DNA from: an uncultured Candidatus Saccharibacteria bacterium
GTDB lineage: Bacteria; Patescibacteriota; Saccharimonadia; Saccharimonadales; UBA4665
Length of the DNA: 64,000 nucleotides
NCBI GenBank assembly: GCA_903840315.1
Contig: CAIMFK010000011.1
Coordinates: 1 to 64,000, forward strand
Reading direction: 5' to 3'
Below, piece by piece: positions 42,946 to 51,701 of this stretch. Each line of letters begins with the position of its first letter. Within the stretch, counting starts at the first letter, position 1. Position numbers and translations under genes: made by a program. A model generated the notes under the pieces. It did no database searches. It saw nothing but the letters and a program-made list of their open reading frames with translations, and was not told where the DNA came from.

Positions 42946-43728
42946 CTATTTAACCTTCTTATTTTTAATTAAATATTTAAGAGTTAAGTCGGTTCTGGAT
43001 TTTGCATACTCACAATACTGGCAATCTCGTCCGGATGGCGGCATATCTTCTTGCTCTAGGCATTCCTTAATATTTTTAACAGTTTCAGCAATCCATGAAT
43101 CGTTACCTTCGTATGCTATAACCTTAGTCCTAAACTCAACTCTATCATTGAAGCCATCTAAGTCTAATCTGCCATTTGTATAAACAAAGTATCCGGTATT
43201 ACTTACCTTGAAATCATTTTTTCTGAGAAGCCATTGATACACTTCCATCTGGCGCTTATACGAAATTTGCCAATCCGCATCCAAACTTACTTCACTCTTC
43301 TTGGCTGTTGCTTTGTAATCAACTACTATCAATTCTCCGTTCTTGTTGACCCAAACATCATCAACAGCCCCAAACAGAATTAAATTTGTTTCTTTATCCA
43401 AATATTGAACCCCCACAAAGTTCTCTCTCCATTTATCTAAATCATCATGAGAATAAGGAATTGCATCTACCTTAAATTGAATCATTAACGGATGAGGCTT
43501 TTTATCATTTCTATACTTATCGAATTCTTTTTTGAAAAGCTCATCGACTGCTTTATTGATTTGAAATGGTGGAGTATCTGGCTTAGATATCTTTAGCCTT
43601 CTGTCTATCCAAAAACACCGGGGGCAATTTATGAAATCTTCTATTTTACTTCGACTGAGCTTATAGGGAGTAGTTTGCCCTGGTTTATACGGAGCGGTTC
43701 TATATCTGCTATATGGAGTGTATGCCAT
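42946..43728 (-). CDS. RecB-like PD-(D/E)XK nuclease with a probable Fe-S cluster
   Basis: A 260-residue stand-alone nuclease of the RecB/Cas4-like type. The active-site residues are visible as FGAVDDVWVN (Asp) and ELIVVDYKAT (DxK), followed by the QxxxY-like QMEVYQWLL. Two Cys pairs flank the domain: C35-x2-C38 and C236-x2-C239, the arrangement that coordinates a 4Fe-4S cluster in Cas4 and AddB-type nucleases. No cas, addA or helicase genes are near. It lies between a HAD phosphatase and serS on the same strand. A DNA-repair role is likely. Confidence 0.85.
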   Translation of the reverse strand: MAYTPYSRYRTAPYKPGQTTPYKLSRSKIEDFINCPRCFWIDRRLKISKPDTPPFQINKAVDELFKKEFDKYRNDKKPHPLMIQFKVDAIPYSHDDLDKWRENFVGVQYLDKETNLILFGAVDDVWVNKNGELIVVDYKATAKKSEVSLDADWQISYKRQMEVYQWLLRKNDFKVSNTGYFVYTNGRLDLDGFNDRVEFRTKVIAYEGNDSWIAETVKNIKECLEQEDMPPSGRDCQYCEYAKSRTDLTLKYLIKNKKVK

Positions 43729-43744
43729 TAAGGCATTATAACAG

Positions 43745-44365
43745 CTATTGGTATAGGAATTTGATTATATCTTGTGGCTTATCAGCTACTAAATCGGGGT
43801 TTTCCTTATTCATAATATTTTTGCCGTTATAGCCCCAGGTAACCCCAATAGAAAAAATTCCAGCTTTCTTAGCAGCCTTTATATCTCTAACTTCGTCGCC
43901 AACATAATATGTCTCTGAATAATCTAACCTATTCTTTTCGATGACTTTTTTCAAAGCCTTTGCTTTACCCAAAATACCAACTCCACCATAAACTCGCTGG
44001 AATTTGCTTCTAGCGTTTTTTAGCTTTAGGTATTTATTGATGTTCCTTGCACTGTTCGAGCTCAATATGTACAAACGAGCATCGTGCTCTTTTAAAACGT
44101 CAATTAACTCTAAGACCCCAGGTATTGCATCGAGTTTATCAATGTTTTTATTCATTTCCATTCTACCCCTAATAATTAACGCCGGGACTTTCCATGGCCT
44201 AATTCTTAGCTCTTCAATAACTCCTGTGATGGGCATATTTCTCAGCTTATCCTTATCTATATTTTTTAGATGCTGGCTATTGGGATACCATCCCTCATAC
44301 ATGTTTATGACAAATTCTAGGCTGTCGACAATTGTGCCGTCAAAATCAAAAATTATATTTTTCAT
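43745..44365 (-). CDS. HAD-superfamily hydrolase (phosphoglycolate phosphatase-like)
   Basis: A 206-residue HAD phosphatase. Motif I is IIFDFDGTIVDS with the nucleophile and acid Asp, motif II is LYILSSNSA, the conserved Lys lies in GILGKAKALKKVI, and motif IV is YYVGDEVRDIKAAKKAG. The C1 cap is small and helical, as in Gph. The substrate is not determinable. It begins 6 bases after the heliorhodopsin stop and is likely expressed from the heliorhodopsin promoter. Confidence 0.9.
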   Translation of the reverse strand: MKNIIFDFDGTIVDSLEFVINMYEGWYPNSQHLKNIDKDKLRNMPITGVIEELRIRPWKVPALIIRGRMEMNKNIDKLDAIPGVLELIDVLKEHDARLYILSSNSARNINKYLKLKNARSKFQRVYGGVGILGKAKALKKVIEKNRLDYSETYYVGDEVRDIKAAKKAGIFSIGVTWGYNGKNIMNKENPDLVADKPQDIIKFLYQ

Positions 44366-44371
44366 AATTTG

Positions 44372-45175
44372 CTACGGTCTCAATATTCCAAAAAATACCT
44401 GCCATGCTAGTAGAGTTTTGGCAACTAAGCTCAAAATCATATACATTTTTTCACCAAATAAATAATCTTTCCATGGGCCAATTTTCTTGTACTGCAAGTA
44501 CATATTAATAGCAAAACAATTAAAGCTCACAAAAATTGTTCCATAGATGAAATAAACAAATGTTGGAATTCCGCCACCTCCGTAGATCTCAACACCTACT
44601 GTATATATAACAAAAACAATCCATGGCAGTATTCCAGATAAACAACCAATCACGTAACTTATCCAGTTGACCTTTTTTGTTTTCTGGTTGTGAATCTCCA
44701 TAACCAAACCTAGAAGGTTCATGATAGCAATAAGGCCAAAAATCATTATTAGGCTTGATAAATCTGTAATGCCGGACAAGAAACTTATCGCTACCATCAT
44801 TGTGCTTGCGCTCAATGAATACTCAAACCATCTGAATTTGTTGATACCTTGCTTAAGGTCTTCTTCATACCTTTTTCTAAAATATGTAGCGGCCAATAAA
44901 TGAGCGATTGCTGATAGGAAAAAGAAGAGAGCTATCACGTATGACATCCTCACATCAAATAAGTGTCTTTGTGCGGTTATCAATACTGGATGCTCAGGAG
45001 TTGAGGTTAGAGTATTTAAGGTTAGAAAGCTAGTTGTTACTGGGAAAGCTCTATTTTGGCTGAGAATTAAAATTAATAGACCAAATGTTGCATGCATCGC
45101 TGCCAAACTTTTATTCCACTTGTTAAGGCTCGGTAAAGTTATTTTAGTTTCGATAAATTTATTTATTATTTTCAT
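44372..45175 (-). CDS. Heliorhodopsin
   Basis: A 267-residue seven-helix retinal protein of the heliorhodopsin family. Diagnostic stretches are RWFEYSLSASTMMVAIS in the third helix, giving the Schiff-base counterion Glu118, and MYMILSLVAKTLLAWQVFFG in the last helix, giving the retinal lysine Lys253. H28 and H92 lie near the expected His positions. Heliorhodopsins are inverted in the membrane, pump no ions and occur in monoderm microbes; function is debated (photosensing or oxidative-stress control). No retinal synthesis gene is in the window, so retinal may be imported. It has its own promoter and follows msrA. Confidence 0.93.
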   Translation of the reverse strand: MKIINKFIETKITLPSLNKWNKSLAAMHATFGLLILILSQNRAFPVTTSFLTLNTLTSTPEHPVLITAQRHLFDVRMSYVIALFFFLSAIAHLLAATYFRKRYEEDLKQGINKFRWFEYSLSASTMMVAISFLSGITDLSSLIMIFGLIAIMNLLGLVMEIHNQKTKKVNWISYVIGCLSGILPWIVFVIYTVGVEIYGGGGIPTFVYFIYGTIFVSFNCFAINMYLQYKKIGPWKDYLFGEKMYMILSLVAKTLLAWQVFFGILRP

Positions 45176-45182
45176 TAGTTCA

Positions 45183-45210
45183 ATTATAGCAACTAACAGG
45201 ATCTAAGCAA
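45183..45210 (-). promoter_or_regulatory. Promoter of the heliorhodopsin gene
   Basis: On the minus strand: TTGCTT (45210-45205), a 16-base spacer and a perfect TATAAT (45188-45183). The -10 lies 7 bases before the ATG at 45175, so the transcript should begin at or next to the start codon. The -35 overlaps the end of msrA. Confidence 0.7.
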
Positions 45211-45685
45211 CCGGACTGTATTCAATATGGCACATCCCTCTACCAGTTTTTTCAGCATATTTTTGATGATAGTCTTCAGCTACAAAAAATTCTTTAGCTG
45301 GCAAAATTTCGGTCACTATCTTATTAATAAATTTTTTCTGAACTTCTTCGAGAGTCTTAATAGCTAGTTCGTGTTGATTTTCATCGTAATAATATATAGC
45401 TGATCTATAATTGTCTCCAACATCTGGGCCTTGCCTGTTAAATTGTGTTGGGTCATGCATTCTAAAAAATTGTTTGAGTAAAGTCTGTGTAGAAATTTTC
45501 TTATCATCATATTCTAAATAGACCACTTCAGCATGTCCCGTTGTATGAGAACAGACTTCTTCATATGTAGGGTTATCTTTATGGCCTCCGCTATATCCTA
45601 CAAGTGTTTTTGTGACTCCTGGAACCTGATCAAAATAAAACTGCACCCCCCAAAAACATCCACCGCCAAACATTATCTTATTCAT
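45203..45685 (-). CDS. msrA: Peptide methionine-(S)-S-oxide reductase MsrA
   Basis: A 160-residue MsrA repairing oxidised methionine. The catalytic Cys is in GGGCFWGVQFYF near residue 10. The typical GYSGGHKDNPTYEEVCSHTTGHAEVV and FFRMHDPTQFNRQGPDVGDNYRSAIYY follow. A C-terminal Cys (GRGMCHIEYSP) may serve in thioredoxin-linked recycling. It lies 1 base after lysS and is followed by heliorhodopsin. Heliorhodopsin genes have been reported near oxidative-stress genes, which this pairing fits. Confidence 0.96.
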   Translation of the reverse strand: MNKIMFGGGCFWGVQFYFDQVPGVTKTLVGYSGGHKDNPTYEEVCSHTTGHAEVVYLEYDDKKISTQTLLKQFFRMHDPTQFNRQGPDVGDNYRSAIYYYDENQHELAIKTLEEVQKKFINKIVTEILPAKEFFVAEDYHQKYAEKTGRGMCHIEYSPVA

Positions 45686-45686
45686 A

Positions 45687-47207
45687 TTATTTTACTAAAT
45701 CACCATATAATTCAGGATATATAGTTTTTGTAACCTGATCATCTTCCTGTCTAAGCTGAGGGAATGGAACCCCCTCTCTTGCAGTTACTCCCTCAAGAAC
45801 CCAAAAAACTCTTTCTGAGTAGCCCCAACCACAAGTAGGTGGCATTCCATATTCAAGCATTTCAACAAAATCTATGTCCAACATCATTGCTTCTTTGTCG
45901 CCGTCTTTTCGGAGGTCTTGCTGTTCTTTAAACCTATCGAGCTGTTCGAGCGGATCATTTAATTCACTCCAACCATTCCCAAATTCAGTTCCTGCAATTA
46001 TTGGCTGGAATCTTTCTACAGTCTGAGGCCTTGTTGGATCTACTTTAGCCAATGGACTTATTAAAAGCGGAGTATTTATTAGCCATGCTGGTCCAGCAAT
46101 ATTTTTTCTTAAGTTTTTCCAAAGCTTATCTATTCCTCTAGCAATATTATCAGTTTGCTCAACTTCAAGTTTATTATCTCTCAATGCCTTCTTAACATCA
46201 TCTAAGGTGCAGTTAAATACGTCGACGGAATATCTTTTTTTAATTTGCTCTCCGTAATCTAGGATTTCCCAATCTTTTGATAAATCTACATCAAAACCAC
46301 GAATTTTAAACTTATGAGTGCCGAATGTTTTCATTGCGACATCCTTATACATTTTTGTCATGAAATTCATTCCATCTTTCCAGTCAGCATATGCCCAATA
46401 CCATTCCATAGCTATGTGTTCTGGAAGATGCTCCTCAGTGTAATTTTCATTTCTAAATCTTGGGCCAATATCGAAAACTTTCTCGTATCCACCGCCAATA
46501 AGACGTTTTAATGGTAGCTCATGGCTTATTCTTAAATAAAAATCCTGATCAAGTGCGTCCATATGAGTCACAAATGGATTAGCATCAGCACCTCCAGTGG
46601 TATGCTCCAATACCGGGACATTTACTTCTAAAAATCCGTTCTCAAGCAAAAAATCTCTGGTATATTGCCAAAACTTACTTCTTCTAATGAATCGATCATG
46701 GACTTCTTTGTTTACATTAAAATCAACATAACGTCTTCTCAGTCTTTCTTCTTTGTTAGTGAAACCATCCCATGACGTTGGCATCGGCCTTAAGCTTTTT
46801 GATAAGATTCTAAGACTTTGAACCTCTAAACTCATTTCACCAGTTTGAGTTTTTATCAGCTTACCGGACGCCTGAATAAAGTCTCCTGCATCTAATAGAT
46901 TGATATCTGAATAATTTAACTCACTCTCTGCATAGTTTGCATTTTTGATGTTTTCAGATTTTAAAAATAATTGTATTTTGTTAGATTCATCGCGAATAAC
47001 AACAAATGCTATTTTGCCTATTTTTCGGAGAGTAACAATTCTTCCTACAATAGTAGCCTCTTTATCTAAAAATTTTTCGAAGCTTGATACGATCGAGTTT
47101 ATATCAGAAGTTTTTTTAGAATTAGCAGGATAAGGGTTAACGCCCTTATTTCTAAGCTCTTCTAATTTGCGTAATCGTTCTGATCTAAGTTCTAAAAGTG
47201 TTGCCAT
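45687..47207 (-). CDS. lysS: Lysyl-tRNA synthetase (class II)
   Basis: A 506-residue class IIb enzyme with an N-terminal OB-fold anticodon-binding domain (residues about 50-150, TIVGRIVTLRKIGKIAFVVIRD) and the catalytic domain. Motif 2 is FDIGPRFRNENYTEEHLPEHIAMEWYWAY. The class-II motif 3 stretch is somewhat divergent (MPPTCGWGYSERVFWVLEGVTAREGVPFPQ). Family members close to AspRS/AsnRS share motif 2, but overall layout and the RRRYVDFNVNKEVHDRFIRRS segment indicate LysRS. Confidence 0.93.
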   Translation of the reverse strand: MATLLELRSERLRKLEELRNKGVNPYPANSKKTSDINSIVSSFEKFLDKEATIVGRIVTLRKIGKIAFVVIRDESNKIQLFLKSENIKNANYAESELNYSDINLLDAGDFIQASGKLIKTQTGEMSLEVQSLRILSKSLRPMPTSWDGFTNKEERLRRRYVDFNVNKEVHDRFIRRSKFWQYTRDFLLENGFLEVNVPVLEHTTGGADANPFVTHMDALDQDFYLRISHELPLKRLIGGGYEKVFDIGPRFRNENYTEEHLPEHIAMEWYWAYADWKDGMNFMTKMYKDVAMKTFGTHKFKIRGFDVDLSKDWEILDYGEQIKKRYSVDVFNCTLDDVKKALRDNKLEVEQTDNIARGIDKLWKNLRKNIAGPAWLINTPLLISPLAKVDPTRPQTVERFQPIIAGTEFGNGWSELNDPLEQLDRFKEQQDLRKDGDKEAMMLDIDFVEMLEYGMPPTCGWGYSERVFWVLEGVTAREGVPFPQLRQEDDQVTKTIYPELYGDLVK

Positions 47208-47241
47208 ATCTAATAATTGTATCTGATATGGAAACTTTTGA

Positions 47242-47706
47242 CTAGGAAATGCTTACAATCTTGTAGATATTGGTTTCTGCTGGTGTAGATATTTCGACTT
47301 CTTCACCCTCTTTTTTGCCCAAAAGATTCTTACCAATTGGAGATTCGTCAGATATTTTTCCATTCAAAGGATCTGCTTCGACTGTTCCAACCACCTGAAA
47401 TTCCTTTGTTTCGCCTGATTCATTTTTGAGCTTAACAGTTGAACCAAGCTTAACATCATTACTATTTTTTGGAGCGATAATTAGTTCAAGATTCTTCAAT
47501 ATATTATCTATTTCAGCGATTCTATTTTCGCTTCTTTCCTGATCTTGTCGGGCGATACTGTATTCAGCGTTTTCGGCAAGGTCACCAAACTCTCTTGCAG
47601 TCTTAATTCTATCTGATACAGCTTTCCTTTGAGAAATAAGTTCTTCTTGCTCTAATCTTAGCTCCTCTGCTCCTTCTTTTGTCATTCTATAAGTCTTTTT
47701 CATCAT
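47242..47706 (-). CDS. greA: Transcription elongation factor GreA
   Basis: A 154-residue Gre factor that stimulates transcript cleavage by stalled RNA polymerase. The N-terminal coiled coil includes the conserved acidic tip region EFGDLAENAEYSIARQDQERSENRIAEIDNIL. The C-terminal domain has SPIGKNLLGKKEGEEVEISTP. It lies between proS and lysS on the same strand, a common pairing with lysS. Confidence 0.96.
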   Translation of the reverse strand: MMKKTYRMTKEGAEELRLEQEELISQRKAVSDRIKTAREFGDLAENAEYSIARQDQERSENRIAEIDNILKNLELIIAPKNSNDVKLGSTVKLKNESGETKEFQVVGTVEADPLNGKISDESPIGKNLLGKKEGEEVEISTPAETNIYKIVSIS

Positions 47707-47751
47707 ATCTCCTTTTGAATTATCTGATTTTGTAAATACTGGTTTTTTTGA

Positions 47752-49023
47752 TTAAGTATTATCTTTCTGCATTTTCTCGATGAGCTTATTTAACTCATCC
47801 ATTTTTATATAGTGGCTTGTCTTTTCTGATCGTTTCTTTATTTCAAGCTCACCGTTCTTGATATTTTTTACGCTTATAACTACCCTAAGCGGAATTCCGA
47901 GCAGATCAGCGTCGGCAAATTTTTCACCAGGCCTAATGTCTCGGTCATCATATAGTACCTCAATGCCATTAGCAGTCAAGCTTTTATACACTTTCTCGGC
48001 TTCTTTTGTAACTTCTGATTCATTGCCAATTGTTGATATCAAAACCTTATAAGGTGCAACTGAATAAGGCCAATTAAGACCATTCTCATCAGCATAATAC
48101 TCGACAATAACGCCCATTAGTCTTGCAATGCCTATTCCATATGATCCCATAACAACAGGCCGATTAGTGCCTTCTTTATCAGTGAAATAAATCCCTAATG
48201 CTTCAGACTTAGTTGTACCAAAACTGAATATGTTGCCAACTTCAGCCGCTACTGCTTCATTAAAATCTTTTTTCTCTAAATCAAGAAGATCTAAAACGTC
48301 ATCATTGAATACTTCTTTATTTAGAGCTACTTTTTTATCCTTATTTATAAAGACTATGTCCTCCCCTGCGCCTACAAGAGTTTGAAATTCGTGGCTAAAT
48401 TTATCTGTGAAAGCTCCACCTGATGCAAATGTAAAATAAGTATCATTTCCTAGTCCCACGCGTTCAAATACTTTATGATAGGCTTTAGTGACTTTATCGT
48501 AGAATTCTTTATGCTGCTCTTCGCTCTCGGAAAAAGAATACATATCTTTCATAATAAATTCTCGGGTTCTCAAAATACCATTTTTAGCCCTTGTCTCATT
48601 TCTTAACTTATTCTGAAATTGATAGACTGACATTGGCAAATCCCTGTAAGAATTTATATATTCCTTAGCCATATTACCTACTTGCTCTTCATGCGACCAA
48701 CCGAATCCGACTTCAGTACCGTTCTTCAGCTCCGATTTGAACCATATATCTACATTATCGTCGTTCCATCTATCCGTTTTTTCCCAGAGCTCTTTGTCCT
48801 GAAGAGTCGTCATAGTTAACTCTTGAGAATCAAGAGCATTCATTTCTTCCCTAACTATATTCTTTATGTTTTCTATTACCTTTATTCCTAATGGTAGGTA
48901 GGAATAAACACCTGCCATTTCTTTGTGTATATAGCCTGCCTTTATTAATAATTGCGCGTTTAAGGCAACTTCATCGGATGGATGAGTTTTTCTAGTTTTC
49001 GAGAACAGTTTAGACATTTTCAT
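47752..49023 (-). CDS. proS: Prolyl-tRNA synthetase, short form without editing insertion
   Basis: A 423-residue class II ProRS. Motif 1 region is MAGVYSYLPLGIKVIENI, motif 2 is RNETRAKNGILRTREFIMKDMYSF, and motif 3 is GSYGIGIARLMGVIVEY; the anticodon-binding domain is at the end (EVLYDDRDIRPGEKFADADLLGIPLRVVIS). The roughly 180-residue INS editing domain between motifs 2 and 3 found in E. coli ProRS is absent, as in the alphaproteobacterial form. Clearance of Ala-tRNA-Pro would need a separate YbaK-type enzyme, not seen here. Confidence 0.95.
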   Translation of the reverse strand: MKMSKLFSKTRKTHPSDEVALNAQLLIKAGYIHKEMAGVYSYLPLGIKVIENIKNIVREEMNALDSQELTMTTLQDKELWEKTDRWNDDNVDIWFKSELKNGTEVGFGWSHEEQVGNMAKEYINSYRDLPMSVYQFQNKLRNETRAKNGILRTREFIMKDMYSFSESEEQHKEFYDKVTKAYHKVFERVGLGNDTYFTFASGGAFTDKFSHEFQTLVGAGEDIVFINKDKKVALNKEVFNDDVLDLLDLEKKDFNEAVAAEVGNIFSFGTTKSEALGIYFTDKEGTNRPVVMGSYGIGIARLMGVIVEYYADENGLNWPYSVAPYKVLISTIGNESEVTKEAEKVYKSLTANGIEVLYDDRDIRPGEKFADADLLGIPLRVVISVKNIKNGELEIKKRSEKTSHYIKMDELNKLIEKMQKDNT

Positions 49024-49047
49024 ATTAATAACATTGTATCAATAGAT

Positions 49048-49842
49048 TTAGTGTATTAGAAATAATCCGACAAAGGCGACACCATTCTTAAACGAATGAA
49101 GCAGTATGGATGACCAAAGACTTCTGGTTTTCTCTCTTAAAGCGGATGAAACCATTGAGAGGATGAAAGTATCCAAGCCTGCTATCCATAAAATTCCACC
49201 ATCTTTACTTTCTATTAGATGAGGCAAGGCAAAGATTAGACTAGTTAGTATTGCAGCATATATAAATTTCATTTTAGTTCTTAGACCACTAAACAAATAG
49301 CCTCGGAAAATTATCTCTTCAGCAATTGGGGGAAGCACTACTAGGCTAATAAAAGCTAATATCAATCCGAAATTGCCATTCACAGACTGAAAACCTACAT
49401 TTTGCTCCTGATTAATATTGAATGACTTTATCAAGGCACCAAGTATCAAAGCTAAGGAATAAAAAGAAACCATATAAATTAGAAAACCGGTTAGTGCAGT
49501 GAAAACATCTTTGAGATTTATCTTGACGAGACCTATTTTTTTAAAGCTGGTTTTTTTCCATCTAAGAAAAGCATAAATAGTTCCTAGAGATAAAAATTCT
49601 ACTAACAAAACTGAAAAAAATTGACCAACTACTGAACTCGAAAGCCAGTCGTTAGATTTTTTGCTAGACCAATGCATAAAATGAAAAATCAAAGACAGTA
49701 TAAAAATTGTGATTATTTGACTAACGAAATAGATTAGAACTGTTAGAAAAATACTCCATATTGGGCCCCAATGAATATTTTCTTTATAATAATCATCCGG
49801 ATTTTTCCAGATTATATCTTTGCTAGAAGAATCTTTTGACAT
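49048..49842 (-). CDS. CPBP-family intramembrane metalloprotease
   Basis: A 264-residue protein with about eight hydrophobic segments and the CPBP (CAAX protease and bacteriocin-processing) motif PPIAEEIIFRGYLFSGLR with the tandem Glu, followed by FALPHLIES and LHSFKNGVAF supplying His residues. Likely a membrane-embedded protease; in bacteria these serve bacteriocin self-immunity or protein processing. ATG 49842 is preferred over TTG codons just before it. It overlaps the RseP-like gene by 20 bases. Confidence 0.88.
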   Translation of the reverse strand: MSKDSSSKDIIWKNPDDYYKENIHWGPIWSIFLTVLIYFVSQIITIFILSLIFHFMHWSSKKSNDWLSSSVVGQFFSVLLVEFLSLGTIYAFLRWKKTSFKKIGLVKINLKDVFTALTGFLIYMVSFYSLALILGALIKSFNINQEQNVGFQSVNGNFGLILAFISLVVLPPIAEEIIFRGYLFSGLRTKMKFIYAAILTSLIFALPHLIESKDGGILWIAGLDTFILSMVSSALREKTRSLWSSILLHSFKNGVAFVGLFLIH

Positions 49843-50956
49843 CAACAAATGAAATTAATACTACTAAAAGCATGAGAGCTAGAAACCCAAGGCCATGAAC
49901 TGCATCCTCGGTTTTTGGACTCAATTGCTTCTTGCCAAAGAGCCTTGAACCCAACATTAGAAATAGTCTCCCTCCATCAAGTGCCGGAATTGGTAAAATG
50001 TTCATTATAGCCAAAGTCAATGAAATGATTGCGATGATTATTAGTATGAATTGATATCCTAGTGCTGATCCGTTCTTAAGTATGAAGAATATTCCAATTG
50101 GGCCTGAAACTTGCGATGTTGCTTGAGTGGTATTTCCAACTGCGAGTCCTGACACTAATTTCCAAAGTCCCTGAAATGTAAGTACCGTAAACTGTTTTAT
50201 TAGACCTAGAGCAACAATTGGAGCGGACCAAGTAGATTGCTGAAGAACAAAAGGCTGATCGCTCACGCCTAAGTAGCCAATCGGATTGGACGTTTTTTCA
50301 GAAGCCAAAACAGCAGCTTTAGAATTCAGGGTAGTTTGTTTTACAAAGGTTTGCGATCCTCGCTTAAATTCAATCGTAACTTTTTCTCCGGCATATTGAC
50401 TTGTAATTTTGCGAGTGTCATTCGCACCTGATAAATATACTTTCTGATTGTCGCCGTCCTTTGTAACTGATACGAATTGATCATTCAGTTTCATGCCTAT
50501 TAGAGAGGCTGGAGAATTTTTTTCAACGTTACTAATTAATACTTTATCTGCAATAATTTTAGTGTCGTTCTTGACGGTAAACTGATTATCTACAAGTTTT
50601 GGCATGCCCAGCCAAGCAATCACAGTAAACAATACGAATGCCGTTAAAAGGTTCATAAATACTCCCGCAACCATTATTTTTGATTTTACCCATGTAGAGG
50701 CCGCTCCGAAATCACCTTTTTCCGTATCGCCATCATGCTCACCTTTTAACCTAACAAATCCCCCTAATGGTAATGCATTTATACTAAAAATAAATTTTGA
50801 TTTTGTTACTTTACTCCAGACTTTTGGTGGAAAACCTAGGCCGAATTCTAAAACCTTAACACCATTTCGTCTAGCGACAAAAAAATGTCCAAGTTCATGA
50901 ACAACAACAAGTCCTGTAAATAATATTAACGCAAGAATTAATAGATAAATATTCAT
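49823..50956 (-). CDS. rseP: Site-2 protease, M50 family (RseP-like)
   Basis: A 377-residue intramembrane zinc protease. H20-E21-x2-H24 in VVHELGHFFVARR is the zinc motif. A PDZ domain spans about residues 125-215 (VEKNSPASLIGMKLNDQFVSV), and the third zinc ligand is in NILPIPALDGGRL. It cleaves transmembrane substrates such as anti-sigma factors or remnant signal peptides. No anti-sigma factor lies nearby. It lies 4 bases after uppS in the order frr-uppS-rseP, typical of bacteria although cdsA and dxr are missing between them. Confidence 0.94.
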   Translation of the reverse strand: MNIYLLILALILFTGLVVVHELGHFFVARRNGVKVLEFGLGFPPKVWSKVTKSKFIFSINALPLGGFVRLKGEHDGDTEKGDFGAASTWVKSKIMVAGVFMNLLTAFVLFTVIAWLGMPKLVDNQFTVKNDTKIIADKVLISNVEKNSPASLIGMKLNDQFVSVTKDGDNQKVYLSGANDTRKITSQYAGEKVTIEFKRGSQTFVKQTTLNSKAAVLASEKTSNPIGYLGVSDQPFVLQQSTWSAPIVALGLIKQFTVLTFQGLWKLVSGLAVGNTTQATSQVSGPIGIFFILKNGSALGYQFILIIIAIISLTLAIMNILPIPALDGGRLFLMLGSRLFGKKQLSPKTEDAVHGLGFLALMLLVVLISFVDVKRFF

Positions 50957-50959
50957 ATG

Positions 50960-51670
50960 TTATTTTCCAAAGTTCCTTTTAATTTTTTTATATTTTCTAA
51001 TAACTGAATCGAAATTCGCTTCAGTAAAATCTGGCCAAAGCTTATTCACGAAAAATAGCTCACTGTAGGCAGACTCCCAAAGCATGAAGTTTGATAACCT
51101 TTGCTCTCCGGATGTTCGAATAATTAAATCTAATGGCGGAACTTCTGGAGCATCAAGATTATCTGCAATTAATTCTGGAGTGATATCCTCAGGTGGTATT
51201 CCACTTCTGATTATTTTTTTAGTAGCTTCGACAATTTCTTGTTGGCCGCCATAGTCTAGACACAAAAGCAATGTGCCCTTGTCATTATTTTTAGTCTTCT
51301 CTTCTGCATCATGAATGGCTTTTACTAACGCCTTACCAATTCTTACTTTAGAGCCAATTACCCTTAACCGAATACCCTCTTTACTAATTTCATTAACTTC
51401 ATGCTTAAGAATCCACAAAAAAAGCTTCATCAGATTCTTCACCTCATCCTTGCCTCTTCTCCAATTTTCATTAGAAAACACATAAGCAGATATATATTCA
51501 ATATCATGCTTTTTAGCGGCTTTAACAATGCGCCTTAGGTTTAAATAGCCCTGCCTGTGGCCTTCGATTGTTTCGAGATTATTTTGTTTTGCCCAACGGC
51601 GATTGCCGTCAAGAATTAGGCCAACATGAACAGGATGATTATTGTTATTTTTAGTTGTCATATTATTCAT
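50960..51670 (-). CDS. uppS: Undecaprenyl diphosphate synthase
   Basis: A 236-residue cis-prenyltransferase making the C55 carrier lipid for wall synthesis. Motifs include VGLILDGNRRWAKQNNLETIEGHRQGY (catalytic Asp in DGNRRW), AYVFSNENWRR, LLLCLDYGGQQEI, and the C-terminal RTSGEQRLSNFMLWESAYSELFFVNKLWPDF. It feeds MraY and MurG. It follows frr by 31 bases. Confidence 0.96.
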   Translation of the reverse strand: MNNMTTKNNNNHPVHVGLILDGNRRWAKQNNLETIEGHRQGYLNLRRIVKAAKKHDIEYISAYVFSNENWRRGKDEVKNLMKLFLWILKHEVNEISKEGIRLRVIGSKVRIGKALVKAIHDAEEKTKNNDKGTLLLCLDYGGQQEIVEATKKIIRSGIPPEDITPELIADNLDAPEVPPLDLIIRTSGEQRLSNFMLWESAYSELFFVNKLWPDFTEANFDSVIRKYKKIKRNFGK

Positions 51671-51701
51671 TTATTGTATCAACAATAAATGAACATTAAA
51701 A

